This document shows, piece by piece, positions 12,080 to 24,430 of a DNA stretch of 64,000 nucleotides. Source of the stretch: Rhyzopertha dominica (lineage: Eukaryota; Arthropoda; Insecta; Coleoptera; Bostrichidae); contig QCXZ01000003.1 of NCBI GenBank assembly GCA_025024175.1, positions 34,806,257 to 34,870,256 on the forward strand, written 5' to 3'. How positions within the stretch are numbered: position 1 is the stretch's first letter; each line of letters begins with the position of its first letter. Position numbers and translations under genes: made by a program. The notes under the pieces are model-generated. The model was not told the DNA's origin, did not search any database, and worked only from the letters and a program-made list of their open reading frames with translations.

Positions 12080-15000
12080 TTATACAAATATAATGCATTT
12101 AACTTGCTCACAATAGTTATTAAAAATGTTTTGAAGGGTGTAAACTTATTTATTATTTCTACTAGTACTGAAATTGTTCACATCCCTGTACTACATGTGT
12201 TAATTGTTGCTATTAATTGTGTTTTAACAACTAATTACAACAATTAATGTTGAGTTTATTTACGTGTTCGTTTACATGTATACCGTGTTGCGGTATTCTT
12301 TTTTTAACAGCATGTCGTCTTTCATACGCGGACTTCAATTTAGGGACGTATTTATTATTATGAACGAGCTCTGACGTCTTTGATGTGAAAATCTTTCAAC
12401 CAACACATAAAAATGTATAGATGTATGGCTAGCACGGTATGTTCAATCTCTTTTCAGCATTACCTAATTGGTGTTGTAAACTTTGGATTTTGCATTTGAA
12501 CTGTTTATGTGCTGAAGTTTCGATGCAGTTTCTGAGTATCAAATTGAGAAATGCTAGTTGGTTTGGAGTTTGTTAATAGGTTAATACCCTGCATAAAACT
12601 TTACGTTTGTGGGACCCCGGCAAATGTATATTGACCTAGCTATTTTCCTAACGAGTGCGGAAAGTGACACTGTCCCGTACGCGACTGCGTGTCAAAAAAC
12701 TTTTATTTTTTATTTAAGCAGTTTATCTAAATCGATGTCATCTTGACAAACCACTGTTATTCAACAAACAGCTGGTGGTTTTGGTTACTATGTATGTATA
12801 CAGAACTGCACTGAATTGGCGAAAATATTTTTCTCCCTGGCACGCTAATCACTGTTTATTTAATTTATTTATTTTTGTTCCTTGTAAACCATCGACAAAT
12901 TGCAGCGCTGTGTAGTACCTGCAAAATTTATATATTATAACTACATACTGGCAGTGACATTATTGCAATTTTAATTAATATATATTGTCTACCCTTTCTG
13001 TAAAACCGTTGGCTGTATATTCAATATTCAGACAAGGGTAAAACGGAATACCTCATGTATATAGTTCTTCTTAATAAAGCTTAATAAAAGCCAGTTTATC
13101 GAAGGTTAAGATCTTTATTTCAAACTGTAAGTTTTTTATTATTAGATCTGTAAATTTTGATGACTTATAATGTATTTTTGAAGTGTGAAACAGTTAAACA
13201 GTAACAATGAATTAATTGCTACTGTATTAGTTGTATAACCGTTGATGACAATTCTGGAGTAATTTGAAATCGTAGATTTCTTTTTATTATAAATCAATAT
13301 AGAAGAAATGTTATCGATTGTAGAAAATGGAATATCAATAACCTTGTGTCCCAACTTAATTTAAAACATTTAGGACTACCATCAATCTGTCAAGCAAGAT
13401 ATGTTTTTATGAAGCTGTTTATTTTGTTTATCATTGAAGGAAAAAATTTGTGTTTATATTTCATTTAAGTCTTGAAAATTCGTGTATAATATACCATTTA
13501 CATTAACGCTTCTTGGTTGAATATTGACTCGTTGAACTTGCATACGACATTAAAATCGATGAAAATAGTACTAGAAATTTTTACTTTTAAGGGACCCAAC
13601 TTCGTGAATTTTTTATCTTTGACTTATTAAGCCTGTACTAGCAAGCAACATGTAATCCATACGTCAACGGGAGTAAAATTACGAGTATATGACGGTAGTT
13701 TCGCAAGTCATTAACAAACCATTCGTTTGATACTTAAGTTTTATATGTCGGCACTACTATGGCAAAAAACTGAAATTGCTGTTTCGTCTAATTATGTTTA
13801 TCGTAATTATTTCGATTCGTTATCCACATAACACGAGTATGATATACATCATTGCAAATTTAACCTAGTTTTGAGCTTATTGGTGTGAGCTGGAGGTTCT
13901 GATTGAAACCGGACACAGAAATTAATATAGAATTTATTTTGAGGTTAATGTTACTTCTGCTTATTTAAAATTTACACTTTATGGCGAATTCGTGACGCAA
14001 CCTGCCGCCTGCCACTTATTTTTAGTTAAAGTGTAAAGTGTACTTCTTTTCATGAGTGCGCCTCATACATTAAGTGGAAGTGCTTTATGAATATCTTCCT
14101 GGAATGAAAGTTACTTTTTAATACAAATTAGTACTAAACATTTCGTTCGCTGTTACCTAGTAAATATTATTAGTGATACTTTCAAATAATTTCTGTTTTG
14201 TATAGGTCGTAGATTGGGGATTTAATTCTTATCAAGTATTTCAAGTATACCTGTACTTAAATATTAACAGCTTTTTGATAAAATATATGACTGTTAAGAG
14301 TACCGAAATTAATAACGGGTATATGCAAAACGCCATATGATAGATTAAACTTAAACTTTTAGTTATGCGAATTACGTTATATCTTACCATATTTAGATAC
14401 AGTTCGTGAAAGTATTTTCGCTATTTACACGTACACTTCTAAGTATAGATTATACGAGATTCGTTCAAATCGTGGAAGGTTGTNTAGAAAAATAGCAGAA
14501 AATGAATTCGATCTGGGCTGATTGTTGCAGGCAAACGTGCAAGCATTTTCACGATCAAGTGGCCGGGGCAATCCTCTACTTTTCCGGACCCCACATTGAG
14601 TTTCCATTGTTGCCTACGATCGAATGCGATCAATCATTGGGAGTCCGATTGGCCCTTTACAAACAAGCGCGTCTCGTATTCCTTTCCGTTGCATCATTCC
14701 CGTGATATGTCTTGTTTTTTATTTTGCCAAAAAGAAACGTCAGGAAACGTCCAAAACAAAACCTAAATTCCACACTGTAGGAGCGTTATTTTCGGAAAAA
14801 TAGGAATTAATCTAAATGATTTCATCCAATGTGAAAATCATATTAATTGTTGAAGAATCGAATAAGTCCTTATACTCTCATAGTATATTTTTATTTGTTT
14901 ATCTATAAATCAGGCTCAGGCGACGCGTTTCGACAGCTACACAAATGTCTTCGGGCTGCCTAAAGTCAAATTCTCACACAACATCCATCTAGAACAAACA

Positions 15001-15843
15001 AAATGGGAATTAGTCTGCCGAATAATTTGGATTTGTTAAATTTTCAACTGCATGCCGTGGTGAATAGTAAGCGAACAGTGGCCTAGAACGCGAGGCTGTT
15101 TTGCTTCGTACATCGCCAGCTATTTGGGGACCGTGGGGTTTTAATGTCAACTTAGATGAATCGGTTTGTTGGACATGTCAACACATACCCAGAGGACAAT
15201 GCCCAAACAAATTTATGTAGCTGCATCAGAGTAGGTACCGGAATGGCGCGAATGAACATAGGTAAGCTAACATGGATAATTATATTTGCTGAAATATAAT
15301 GATTGTTAGCAAATAATACACTAGAAATTTCTTTACTGGTATATTGCAGGACTATGACGTGTTTATCAAATTTACAATTTTAAATAATATTGTTCACTGT
15401 ATTACTGCTGAAATTAAGATCTTTGTACCTATTACAATATTTTAACTGCTGAAGAAGTATGTACTCCAAAGTAATATGAAATATTATTGTTAATTGTGGG
15501 TCTTGTAACTATTTAAAAAATGTTTATTCTAAGTGGCCCTTGGGATGTTGACTATTATTTATTACTATTATTATTGCTGTCATTTGTGTTCAGTTTTAAC
15601 TTTTTGACGTTGCCTGCGTTTGCTAATGCTAAAATGGCTAATATGCATTTTTTGTGTAGATTAGTGATTAGGATTAGACAAATTGCTAAATTACTAGGAA
15701 TATTATTGGACGACCTAGAATCTAGAACTACAAAATATTGTTAGCAAAAATCCAGAAACGAATACCAGAAAATTTATTTAATAAGTAAATGTTAGTTACA
15801 AAACTTCACAAGCTATGGCATTACGACTTTTCATAATAACCAA
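12080..15843. other. Intronic stretch, mostly unremarkable
   Basis: No exon or transposon protein was recognised. A short GC-richer unique block at about 14460-14700 is open on both strands and has one N (14484). A second lies at about 14920-15250. The rest is AT-rich. Confidence 0.4.
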
Positions 15844-16345
15844 ATATGGGCTGACGAAAATCCACATTTCTCAGTTAGAGCACGATTCCAAGAAACCTTT
15901 TCTGACAACATGTTGGTTGGGATTATCGATGATTATTTATTAGGACAATTTTTCCTTCCTCGACGATTCATTGATACTACATATCTTTATTTTCTAGACA
16001 ATGCATTTCCAGCTGTTTTGGAAGATGTGGAATTAGAAGTCGCAGTTCATCTGTGACGACGCTCCCCTCATTTTAGCAGTAATAGTACGGGAGTTTTAAA
16101 TATTGGTTTTTAGACCGTTAAATAGGATGGGGCATCTCCACATGGATGGCCACCGATGTCACCTGATCACAATCCTCTGGATTTTAGTGTGTGGGATATT
16201 TAAAATGACTCGTTTACATAATCCGATTGAAAATTTAGAAGATCTTCACAATGGCATCGTAGAAGGTTGTAACGTCAGTCCTGCCTATTTCGAACGGTTT
16301 CAGCATTACCTTAGACATCGATTGGAAACTTGCTATTTTTGCTAG
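15844..16345 (+). pseudogene. DDxD transposase fossil (Tc1/mariner superfamily), copy 2
   Basis: The frame opens with IWADENPHFSV and continues through VGIIDDYLLGQFFLPRRFID and YLYFLDNAFPAVLEDVELEV. It breaks at about 16055 and resumes as WPPMSPDHNPLDFSVWDI (about 16147-16200), where PLDF carries the last catalytic Asp. It ends with NPIENLEDLHNGIVEGCN and RFQHYLRHRLETC at 16345. This is the C-terminal two thirds of the same transposase family as copy 1, better preserved, with several frameshifts. CTACACCCTGCA at about 16420 may be its right terminal repeat. Confidence 0.85.
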
Positions 16346-19300
16346 ATGTGGAAATGTGCTCTGAAATATACTACCTTTAGGTCATAATTCTCACAGTGTC
16401 TATACTTCTATTAAATAATAAAAAATCTACACCCTGCATTCAAAAACGGCAAAGCTTATCACATATGTTCATAGAAACTTTTAGTCTTCCACTTACGCTT
16501 GCAGAACAATATTTCAATAAGTAAACACCGTGTAGAAATAAAACAGAAGTTTTACGATATCCTAGAGAAAGTTGATCAGAAGCTTCTCACTATTGCTATT
16601 AATAATCTGAATTACGATGGACAAATACTTAACTCTTCATATTTGTATTTACATTTCGGGCTTCTTTATGAAAATAGTTGCCAGAAATTGTTTTAAATTG
16701 TGGAACTTATACGTTTCCGAAAAAATATAACATTAGGCGGAATAAAAGCTTCCTTGCTGTCGGAATCAATTAGAAACCTATTCTTGGAAATAAATATGTC
16801 AATATGTCTCATTGTTGGTGTTGTATACTAAGGCAATCGAAGAAACAACGCTAATTACCCAATAGTTTTCGCTCGAGTTTCTGATTTCATGCTGTCATGT
16901 CAGAAGGTGGATTTGAACCCATGAAATTCTTGATTTCAAACAGTTATCTATTTAGCAGTTCGTATTTATTCTTGTAATTTGATGACCAGATAAACACTAT
17001 GTATTTGCTCCCGTATCATCAGTATGAGGGTAATTCATGAAAAAATGTTCTCCATAACACAGAAGTTAACACATGAAACGAACGAAAAGAAGAACACTTA
17101 GTACGACGCTTATGAAGTGTGTCAGCTACTCTTTAAAATCAGAATCTTGTCTCTCCAGCTACCCTTCTACCTTTGACATTACTTTGCTATAATCGACATA
17201 GCAGATTCCACGAAGATATTCCTGTAATTTAACTATAACTGTATTTCTTCTGCCATGTAACATCGTGCCATGCATTAAATTACATTTGCTTGTATGACTA
17301 AAGTTTTTGGGACTCCAGCACTCAAATCTCTCCCAGATTAAAATCTCATGAGCAGTTCTTGATTACATGGTACGGAAGCTTATTAGAGTAATCCAATATC
17401 TTTATAAATTTCTTAATAAAAATTTTCGTAGCGTACACTAATCCTTATCCTGCAAGGAAAGTACTAACGTGCCCTTAATTAACATCTTCAGTCATGTATT
17501 CACTTATATACCTTTTTTAGTTGTATTATTGGATTCCATTTTATGCACTTATTAGACAACTGATGGTAAAATTTGATCGTTGGCAATTGCCATTCTTTTT
17601 GTCGGCATTGTAAAATACAACTTGGGTAATCATTATTGCCGATTTTGACGTGGATACGTCTTACCTTTCTTTTGCGGTGCATTCTGTAAAATACTAGTGA
17701 TGGCGCGTGCCATCTAGCAATGTCAATAGGTATTATGTCTACTAGGTACTGTGTTTACACAGGGCCTTAAGTAGGAAAATTACTTACATCTCGAAGAATG
17801 CATGCGTCTTATACATAATATAATTCTCAAGCAGGAATGTTTTCATGTGGGAAACGTATTACATAATAATCATGCCGATCAAGTACAAAATTCCAGATTG
17901 CGCTAAGGAAACAATTTACACTGTTTTTCAAGTGCCAAAAGATGAAGAAAAAATATGATAAAACCTGGTATTATTTTTAAATTTAAATTATTTTTAAATT
18001 AAAAAGCCTCCTTCACATTTTTTTTTCATTATTAGGTTTGCTGGTGATGATGCTTTTGTTGTGGGGAAGTTCACTGTGTTTTATTATGATCAGTTCATAA
18101 TCAGAGTAGAGGAACATATTGGCGAAGGCGTAATAATTAAACATACCTAATTGAGTAGCGAACAGCACAGCACCAAAGATGAGAGCCAAGAGGCTTCGTA
18201 TCGTAGGATACTAAATTTAGTGCAAGAATTCCTCTTTATTTTGTTAGATAACAGCTAGCTGCACTTAGGAAAACTGTTTCTGAAAGTCATAAGGTTGGAC
18301 ATTGATTTGTACTGTCCTTGGGTTACATCGCATTTGTGGAGATTCACAAACCATGATGTTTACTGAACATACGCACACAAAGGGAAAACTTCGGCACATA
18401 TTCGGATGCTACGACGTTACTGCTTCTTATATTATGTAAATGACACAATATAACCCTTTATTTCATTCTTTTATGTAGTTTCATAGTAAGACAAATCGAC
18501 GGTCGCTTTTATTGAATGTACTGTAAATTAAATGATATTGTTCCGTATTGTCGTTGACACATTCGTCACTTTAATTCTAATATCCGGCCTTTCTTCACAT
18601 TTGCTTGCTAAATAGCACGTGAGTCTTGTTACGTAACTCCGAAGAGGGTGCGAATTCTGTCTTAAATTGCAAACGATTAGTTAGCACTGACATTTGCAGA
18701 TTTTAACACCACCAACGCATGTGTGATTGCACAACGACTACAACGGTGGTGGTATTTCCGATAGTCGTAAAATTTTTATCCTTGGGGTAGTGATTTATTG
18801 AAGCTAAGATATAAAATATTTGCGTTAAGTAAAGAACTTGCGTACACTGGTTCATGTCTACTCTTGGTGTCAAAATTGTCCATCCTCTTCCTGATTTTGC
18901 TTATGCTATTTAGGTTCTTTTACCACGAAACTTTAGATACATTCATTGTATTTGCTTTTGTTACTTTTCCAGTAGATGTTTTTTGTAACATCTTTTCTGT
19001 CTTATTGACGTCGACATGTTTTACACCTCACATTGGGGGTCATTTTGTGAAAATTCATAGTGGCTTTACGAATTGCAACGTGTTACGGTCGATAAGTACA
19101 GGAAAAGCCCAGTCAAAAAAAAACAGTAAAATAAAATTACTTTGAATTGTTAATATTTATCATGTACATTTTAACTCAGAATTAACTCCTCCTCTACCAA
19201 GATAGCCGCGTCCACGTCAATGTATCAAAGATATAGCCATCGAGGACTGTTTAGTTTATAATTAATGGCATACATAAATATGTACTAAATTGACTAGAAC

Positions 19301-19639
19301 GTGGTACATAACTTCACATATTCTTTATACAAACATGAGCATTGGCAGATGTTTGGGGCAGATTGCAACAATTGGGTATTAACACTTTTATTTTTTAATT
19401 ACGTATAATGAATCTTGAAGTGCATTTATATTGTACGCCATGTTTAAAAAATATATATATTTGTAGGTAGAGAATTTCAGGTCTGAAATTTGAATCTTAG
19501 GAGTCGCCGCCAAAACGTTTCTTTCCAAGGTTATTCAACTAGTGACGTTAAGTGTCTCGTAACATTACCGAGGAGCGTGCTATTTAATGGTGTAGTATCA
19601 TTCTTGTATTGGAAAAGCTTTTGTGTGGCGTTTATTGAA
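16346..19639. other. Intronic stretch, nothing firm
   Basis: At about 16905-16960 the minus strand has a B-box-like GGGTTCAAATCC, possibly a degenerate tRNA-like or SINE remnant. The 115-codon frame at 18798-19145 is Phe/Leu-rich and matches nothing I know. Confidence 0.35.
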
Positions 19640-20040
19640 AGCACGGTGTAAGAGGGCGCACCAAAAAGTGATTTGTGTAGTTTTACAAGCAAATATTATG
19701 TATGGAATGCAAAACCTGTATCCGTCTGTAAGAGTACATCAGTCATTACCGTTAACAAAATTTGTGTAACCGTTCCTCGAGATTATCAACATAAGAAAAA
19801 GTTGTTTAAGGCCGCTAGGCGTGATATGCCGATATCGGAAAGTTTGTTTTTTGTTCTGAAGATCATTTTAATGTAAGTTTTATTATTCGTTTCCATTTTG
19901 TTATAGCTGGAAGAGGATAGGGAAAATTATATACGTTTTAAGTTGATAGGCAGAAACGTTATAATGAAGAAAGACGTTATCCCCATATATTCGACTGTCA
20001 GCCAGACCGGAAACAAGTCGCAAGTGCTCCCGACAATAAA
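19640..20040 (+). pseudogene. THAP-domain protein fossil (two exon-like parts)
   Basis: The first part reads VCKSTSVITVNKICVTVPRD and then YQHKKKLFKAARRDMPISES. It reaches CSEDHFN after a one-base frame change at about 19850. This is the THAP zinc-finger signature: C2CH with the basic KKxxKAARRD stretch and C-x-D-H-F. CSEDHFN is followed directly by GTAAGT (19873). After TTATAG (ending 19906) the sequence resumes as LEEDRENYIRFKLIGRN and DVIP. A missing base at about 19983 then shifts the frame, after which HIFDCQPDRK can be read. The LEEDxENY...DVIPHIFDCQ tail follows THAP domains in insect transposon-type proteins. The gene is broken by at least two frameshifts. It is probably transposon-derived (P-element-like) rather than a host THAP gene, but its partner transposase is not visible. 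Confidence 0.75.
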
Positions 20041-20929
20041 TGGCAATTTATATTTATTTATTCTGACCTCTAAGATAAATATAAAGTTTAGGGTACATTT
20101 TTGTATCTCATTTTTTTATGTTTACAAATAGTATGTTTCCAACAACCCATTGTGATCAAATGTTCAATGCTACGTTAATTTGACAAGACGTTCACTTATG
20201 CTGTTTCTTTTACGTTCCTTATCTATACCGCGTTGAGCCGCTCGTCGCTCTTCACAATTTGCATAATCATGAACATGTCTACGATCGGAAGATTATTTGA
20301 AGACGCGCTAACGAAGCCTTCAGAATCATAACTCATAAGTACTTCACTTTTTCTTGGCGTATTTTATTCACTTGTCACAAAATGAATTCAAACAACAAAC
20401 TGATGAATTGACGAGCTGACGCTGACGCGTGACGCGCGGCCAATATGGCAATATGTTCGCGTTTTGGCGGTCACTTTAAATATTCACATTTTTAACATTA
20501 AAAATACTGGTCCATTTTTTCGATTTTATAAGCTGTCACAGCTGTTTTGTATATTAGACGCTACATATTAATACGCAATTTAATAAAACATAAATACATG
20601 GCAAATACCCTTGACTTTTGACTTGAAAATTTATTAATACAATAGTTGATGGTGCCCATTTAATTTTGCGACAAACCTCGAGTAAATTAATCAATTAACT
20701 TAAATTGTCCAAACATCAGTATGTAACTGTTAAAAGGTTACATTGTAGTCTTTTCGTATTAACCGATACATTATTCCTGGTACTGATAACTACTAATTTT
20801 TCTCTTCTTATTCTTATTAGTTTAAACTAAATTCAAACTGCTATTTTTGTCTTTGATTGCATTCATATCAAAACGCTAACCACTGCAAAATCTGGATTAA
20901 TGGCAACGCTGGCTACGTTGAGTAAAACG
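20041..20929. other. Intronic stretch, nothing recognised
   Basis: AT-rich. A short CpG-containing patch (20220-20470) lies inside. No protein or repeat signature was seen. Confidence 0.35.
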
Positions 20930-21200
20930 CAATTAGAACATCGTTTACTCAGCCGCCGTTTTTAGCACGGCCTGGGGATTAATTGTTAATTATTAATCTG
21001 CTGTACGTAATTGGGAGGAACGGGACAGATTGAAGTATTAAATCCCCCAGCAAGGGCACAGGACATGCAACCCTGATGGAAGTTGCCGGAGGGCTCGAGA
21101 CGATTTATTTCGATTACTTATTAAATTGAACCGTCGCATCGTAACGAGCAAATAATGTGAAGGGAATCCGTCTACGATTTTAGGAATCCATCAGAAGAGG
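20930..21200. promoter_or_regulatory. Candidate intronic enhancer with a TAAT palindrome
   Basis: A GC-richer, non-repetitive block surrounds GATTAATTGTTAATTATTAA followed by TC (20977-20998). The outer halves GATTAAT and ATTAATC are inverted copies with several homeodomain TAAT cores. Nearby CpG-bearing sequence (for example GCCGCCGTTTTTAGCACGG) is unlike the surrounding intron. This is suggestive of a conserved non-coding element; conservation cannot be tested here. Confidence 0.35.
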
Positions 21201-22739
21201 GTATTGGCTATTGGAAACGAATTAATACACTTGACAGTGATAATCTTGAATGGCAATCGCATTTTGGATACCTGTATACGAACATTTAACTATTATGACT
21301 TATAATAACCAGTATTCGCTGGAGTTCGGGTAACATACTATATGAAAAGTTACGAGAGTTTTACTTATTTTTCGCGAATATGTCATTTTAGATATAAAAT
21401 ATAGGTACTGCTACACTATTTCACATTTTTAATAGATGTTTTACTAATAGTTTCGTATATATACGATGATGGTGGATTGGTGTAATTTGTCCTATTAAAA
21501 TGTTTAACTTTTTAACAAAATTTTAAAAAGATAGTAGGTACTACACTTGTACATGTTTCTTCTTTTTTAAATACCATTTTAAGGACAGAGTAAAAGTGGC
21601 ATATTTTTTTTGTTTTTAAATAAATAAAGTAATTCCTTCTTGTTGAATTTATTTTTTTTTAATAGTCAGGGGTTTCTAGATATAAATCTTGTCAAATTTG
21701 ACTCTTCGTTCCCGGCTTCATCAGAAGGACGACAGTTTGGTGATGGAATTATAACAAAATTTATATATGTTTAAAACAAAACAAAAAACGCATAATACCA
21801 GAGATTGTGATCTCCACATTTAATATTTGTAAAAATTAAATCGATGCTGACATGTATTTATGCCGCATCATTTGTTTCACGTCATTTGCACTGCATATTC
21901 TGTGTCTACCTGAGCGAGCAAAGTTGTTGTAGGTACTGAGTAATTGAAGGGACCGTTAAACCACTCAGAATTTTCATAGTTAATTGAGGATGTAGGCGAA
22001 ACGTATTTTTTTTTTGTTTAGCAAGCTTTACTAAAGCCCGTGGGCTTGGATGAATATAAGTTTTATTTGTTAGCTAATTACTAATGCAATAACATTTTGT
22101 AATAGCTACTTCTTGTACGTGTATGATAAAATTTCAGTTCCTTTAGGTTTCCCACAAAAAAATGTCGCACTAGGTCGTTTTGCACCCACTATTTATCTTA
22201 AACAACAGAAGTGTAAATATAATAATTTAAGGTCCGACATGACGGAATAATAAATGCGTTTAACGCCCACGTTGACCATTCTACTTTCCACATGGTAATA
22301 CGTACTTAGTGTTTTTTTTGCACTTCGTCGAATAATGCGGTGGAGTGGATTTTAACATAGTTGCGGTCGATGAGCTGCTGCGATCGGCACTTTTCCTGGA
22401 TTTTTACAGCTTAAAAATGGCTGTTTGATTTCAATGGGGTGGTAGACAAACCATTTTAAGTGAGCTGATTAACTGTAAAAACAAAGGGGAAATGTCAAAT
22501 TGGTTAGCAAACGAAAGCTTTATGGCAGTACCTATATACAAAGATAATACTTGTTTTATGTAAAGCAGTGCTATTGAGCGAATGTTCTAGTTTCTAATAC
22601 CTACATCTACAAAATAAATGTTCAATAACTTATTACTTTCCTATATAAACGGGGCCTAAACCAATACAAAATGTTTCCCAGTTTCATAATAAATTTGGCT
22701 ACTGATAACTAGTAGTAGCGTACCTTTCGTGTTTAATTG
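21201..22739. other. Intronic stretch, nothing firm
   Basis: AT-rich. A motif of the form TTCG...GGCTTCATCAG at about 21707 resembles sequence seen near Penelope-like element ends but is not diagnostic. Confidence 0.3.
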
Positions 22740-23175
22740 TAACTTCATATACATACAAGGTGCGTTCCAAAGTAAACACAACTTTTTCAAAATGAGTACA
22801 AGCACTTATTGTTTTGACAAAAATGATTTATTTTATTCAATGTAGTCTCCTTGAGTCTAAGCAGCGGTTTTTACGCCAACAAGCATGTCAAATGAGTGTT
22901 TAATTGGGATCGTCTTAGAGATGTTCTTGAGATTGTCGGTTAAAGCATTTTAGATAACCTCCACATCACCATAACGCTTTCCTTTTAACTGTAGATGCAT
23001 TTTTTCGAATAGGTAAAAATCATAGGGTGTAAAATTCGGCGAATAGTGAGAGTAATTGATGGTTAAAATATCATACATAATAATCCAATTCCCTTCTTCA
23101 CTATATCCAGGCAGAATACTCAGCACCAAAAGCTTCAAACACCAAGATAAAAAGCAATGACATGGCGCCAATGTC
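22740..23175 (-). pseudogene. Mariner-type transposase, C-terminal fossil
   Basis: The minus strand reads YSPNFTPYDFYLFEKMHLQL and KGKRYGDVEVIQNALTDNLK, matching the mariner C-terminal catalytic motif YSPDLAPCDYxLFxxLKxxLxGxRF. The YDF aspartate is kept. It continues ISKTIPIKHSFDMLVGVKTA and then a stop before GDYIE, the usual mariner tail. TACAAGGTGCGTTCCAAAG at 22757 is probably the terminal repeat at the 3-prime end of the transposase. The N-terminal and middle parts (23176-23550) are unreadable or belong to something else. Confidence 0.75.
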
Positions 23176-23606
23176 GAACGAATCCCTTGTAAATTATTTT
23201 TTCCAGTCGTAGAAATAAATTAACATTGTCTTCACTTTTGACTTCTCCAAACGTTTGGTTTATAGATCTTATTGAAAACACCACGTTTAATCACAAGTCA
23301 AATTGTTGTACAAGAAGTTTAGTGCTTGCTTCTTGTTGATGTCTTTGCTGAATTTTGGTCATCTCATGCATCGGAGGCCCAAATGTTTGGTCAAAATGCG
23401 ATAAATTGATGTTTTGCAGACATTCAATTACGACGGTGATAGCTGATATTTTTAATTAATTCAAGCAGTTTTGAAGGCTTTACATTACCCAAGTTTAAAA
23501 CAGAATTCAATGTTCGCTTGTTTGATGTTCATTTTTGCATCAGTGCAACTCACACTGTCATTTACAATGCAATAATTCCGTTTCTAATCGTCCGATGGTA
23601 ATTAAA

Positions 23607-24430
23607 TTAAATTACTTCCACATCCAACGGATGGGAAGTATTGTATCGCGAAAAAAATTTTCAAAAATTTTTAATTGCCCATTCGCTTTAAAATGGTCGA
23701 AAACGCAAAAAAAATTTGAGCAAAAAAAATTTGTTTGTGTCTGTGATTTTGTTTATGGACACGATAATTTTAGAAAGATTTAATATATGAACTTGAAACT
23801 TGGCAAACGTATAAATCTCAACTACCCAAAGCTACCTATTGTTTGTGGCGTAAGTAGGGTATCGGGAAGCGGGCGAAATTGGAGGGGAACTACCCTTTTT
23901 GCAAATTATTATTTTTTTTCGTTTTAGTATGTGATTAGCAGTATAACTGCGAGTATTATTCGCTCTTATAAATTTTCGGTGCAGCAAAGTGGTTAGAAGA
24001 ATATTAACAAAAAAAGCGTCACTTAAAGAAAACAGTTTTTCCTTAATATGTCAGAATATATTTAATATATTCAAAAAATGAAAATATCATCAGATAGGAA
24101 ATAAAATTTGCTACAAAAAGTTTTTATTCAAAATTTTGGCATTTTCGAAATATTTCCCAAAAAAATTTTGGACCCTGCTCGTACGATTTTTTAAAAATTT
24201 TGGTTTTATATAGAAAAGCAAATTTCTGATCAGAAAGAACTCTTGTAATTTTGTTGTTAAGTCAATTATTTTCGAGTTATTTGGAAAAAAAACGATTTTA
24301 AAATTTATATATTTTTGCTAGGACTGTTTGTCGTGTAGAGAGAAAAAATGTTCAAAACCTGATTACTCATCGTATAGTATAAGAAATAAAAACGTAAAGT
24401 CATTTTGACAATTGGATGTGGAAGTATTGA
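23607..24430. repeat. Pair of 15-bp inverted repeats around an A/T-homopolymer-rich segment
   Basis: TACTTCCACATCCAA at about 23609-23623 recurs as its reverse complement TTGGATGTGGAAGTA at about 24413-24427. The 0.8-kb interior is rich in AAAATTTT-type runs. This could be the ends of a non-autonomous DNA element, but no target duplication is clear. Confidence 0.4.

Noticed and set aside
14425..14705. Overlapping frames near 14.5 kb as a kinase exon
   Set aside because: The translations on both strands lack resemblance to CDK14 and no donor/acceptor pair in a suitable phase was seen.
16900..16965. Minus-strand tRNA
   Set aside because: Only the B-box-like GGGTTCAAATCC is convincing; the remaining arms do not fold.
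18798..19145. 115-codon frame as a membrane protein gene
   Set aside because: The hydrophobic content follows from T-rich sequence. No start context, no splice sites and no family resemblance.
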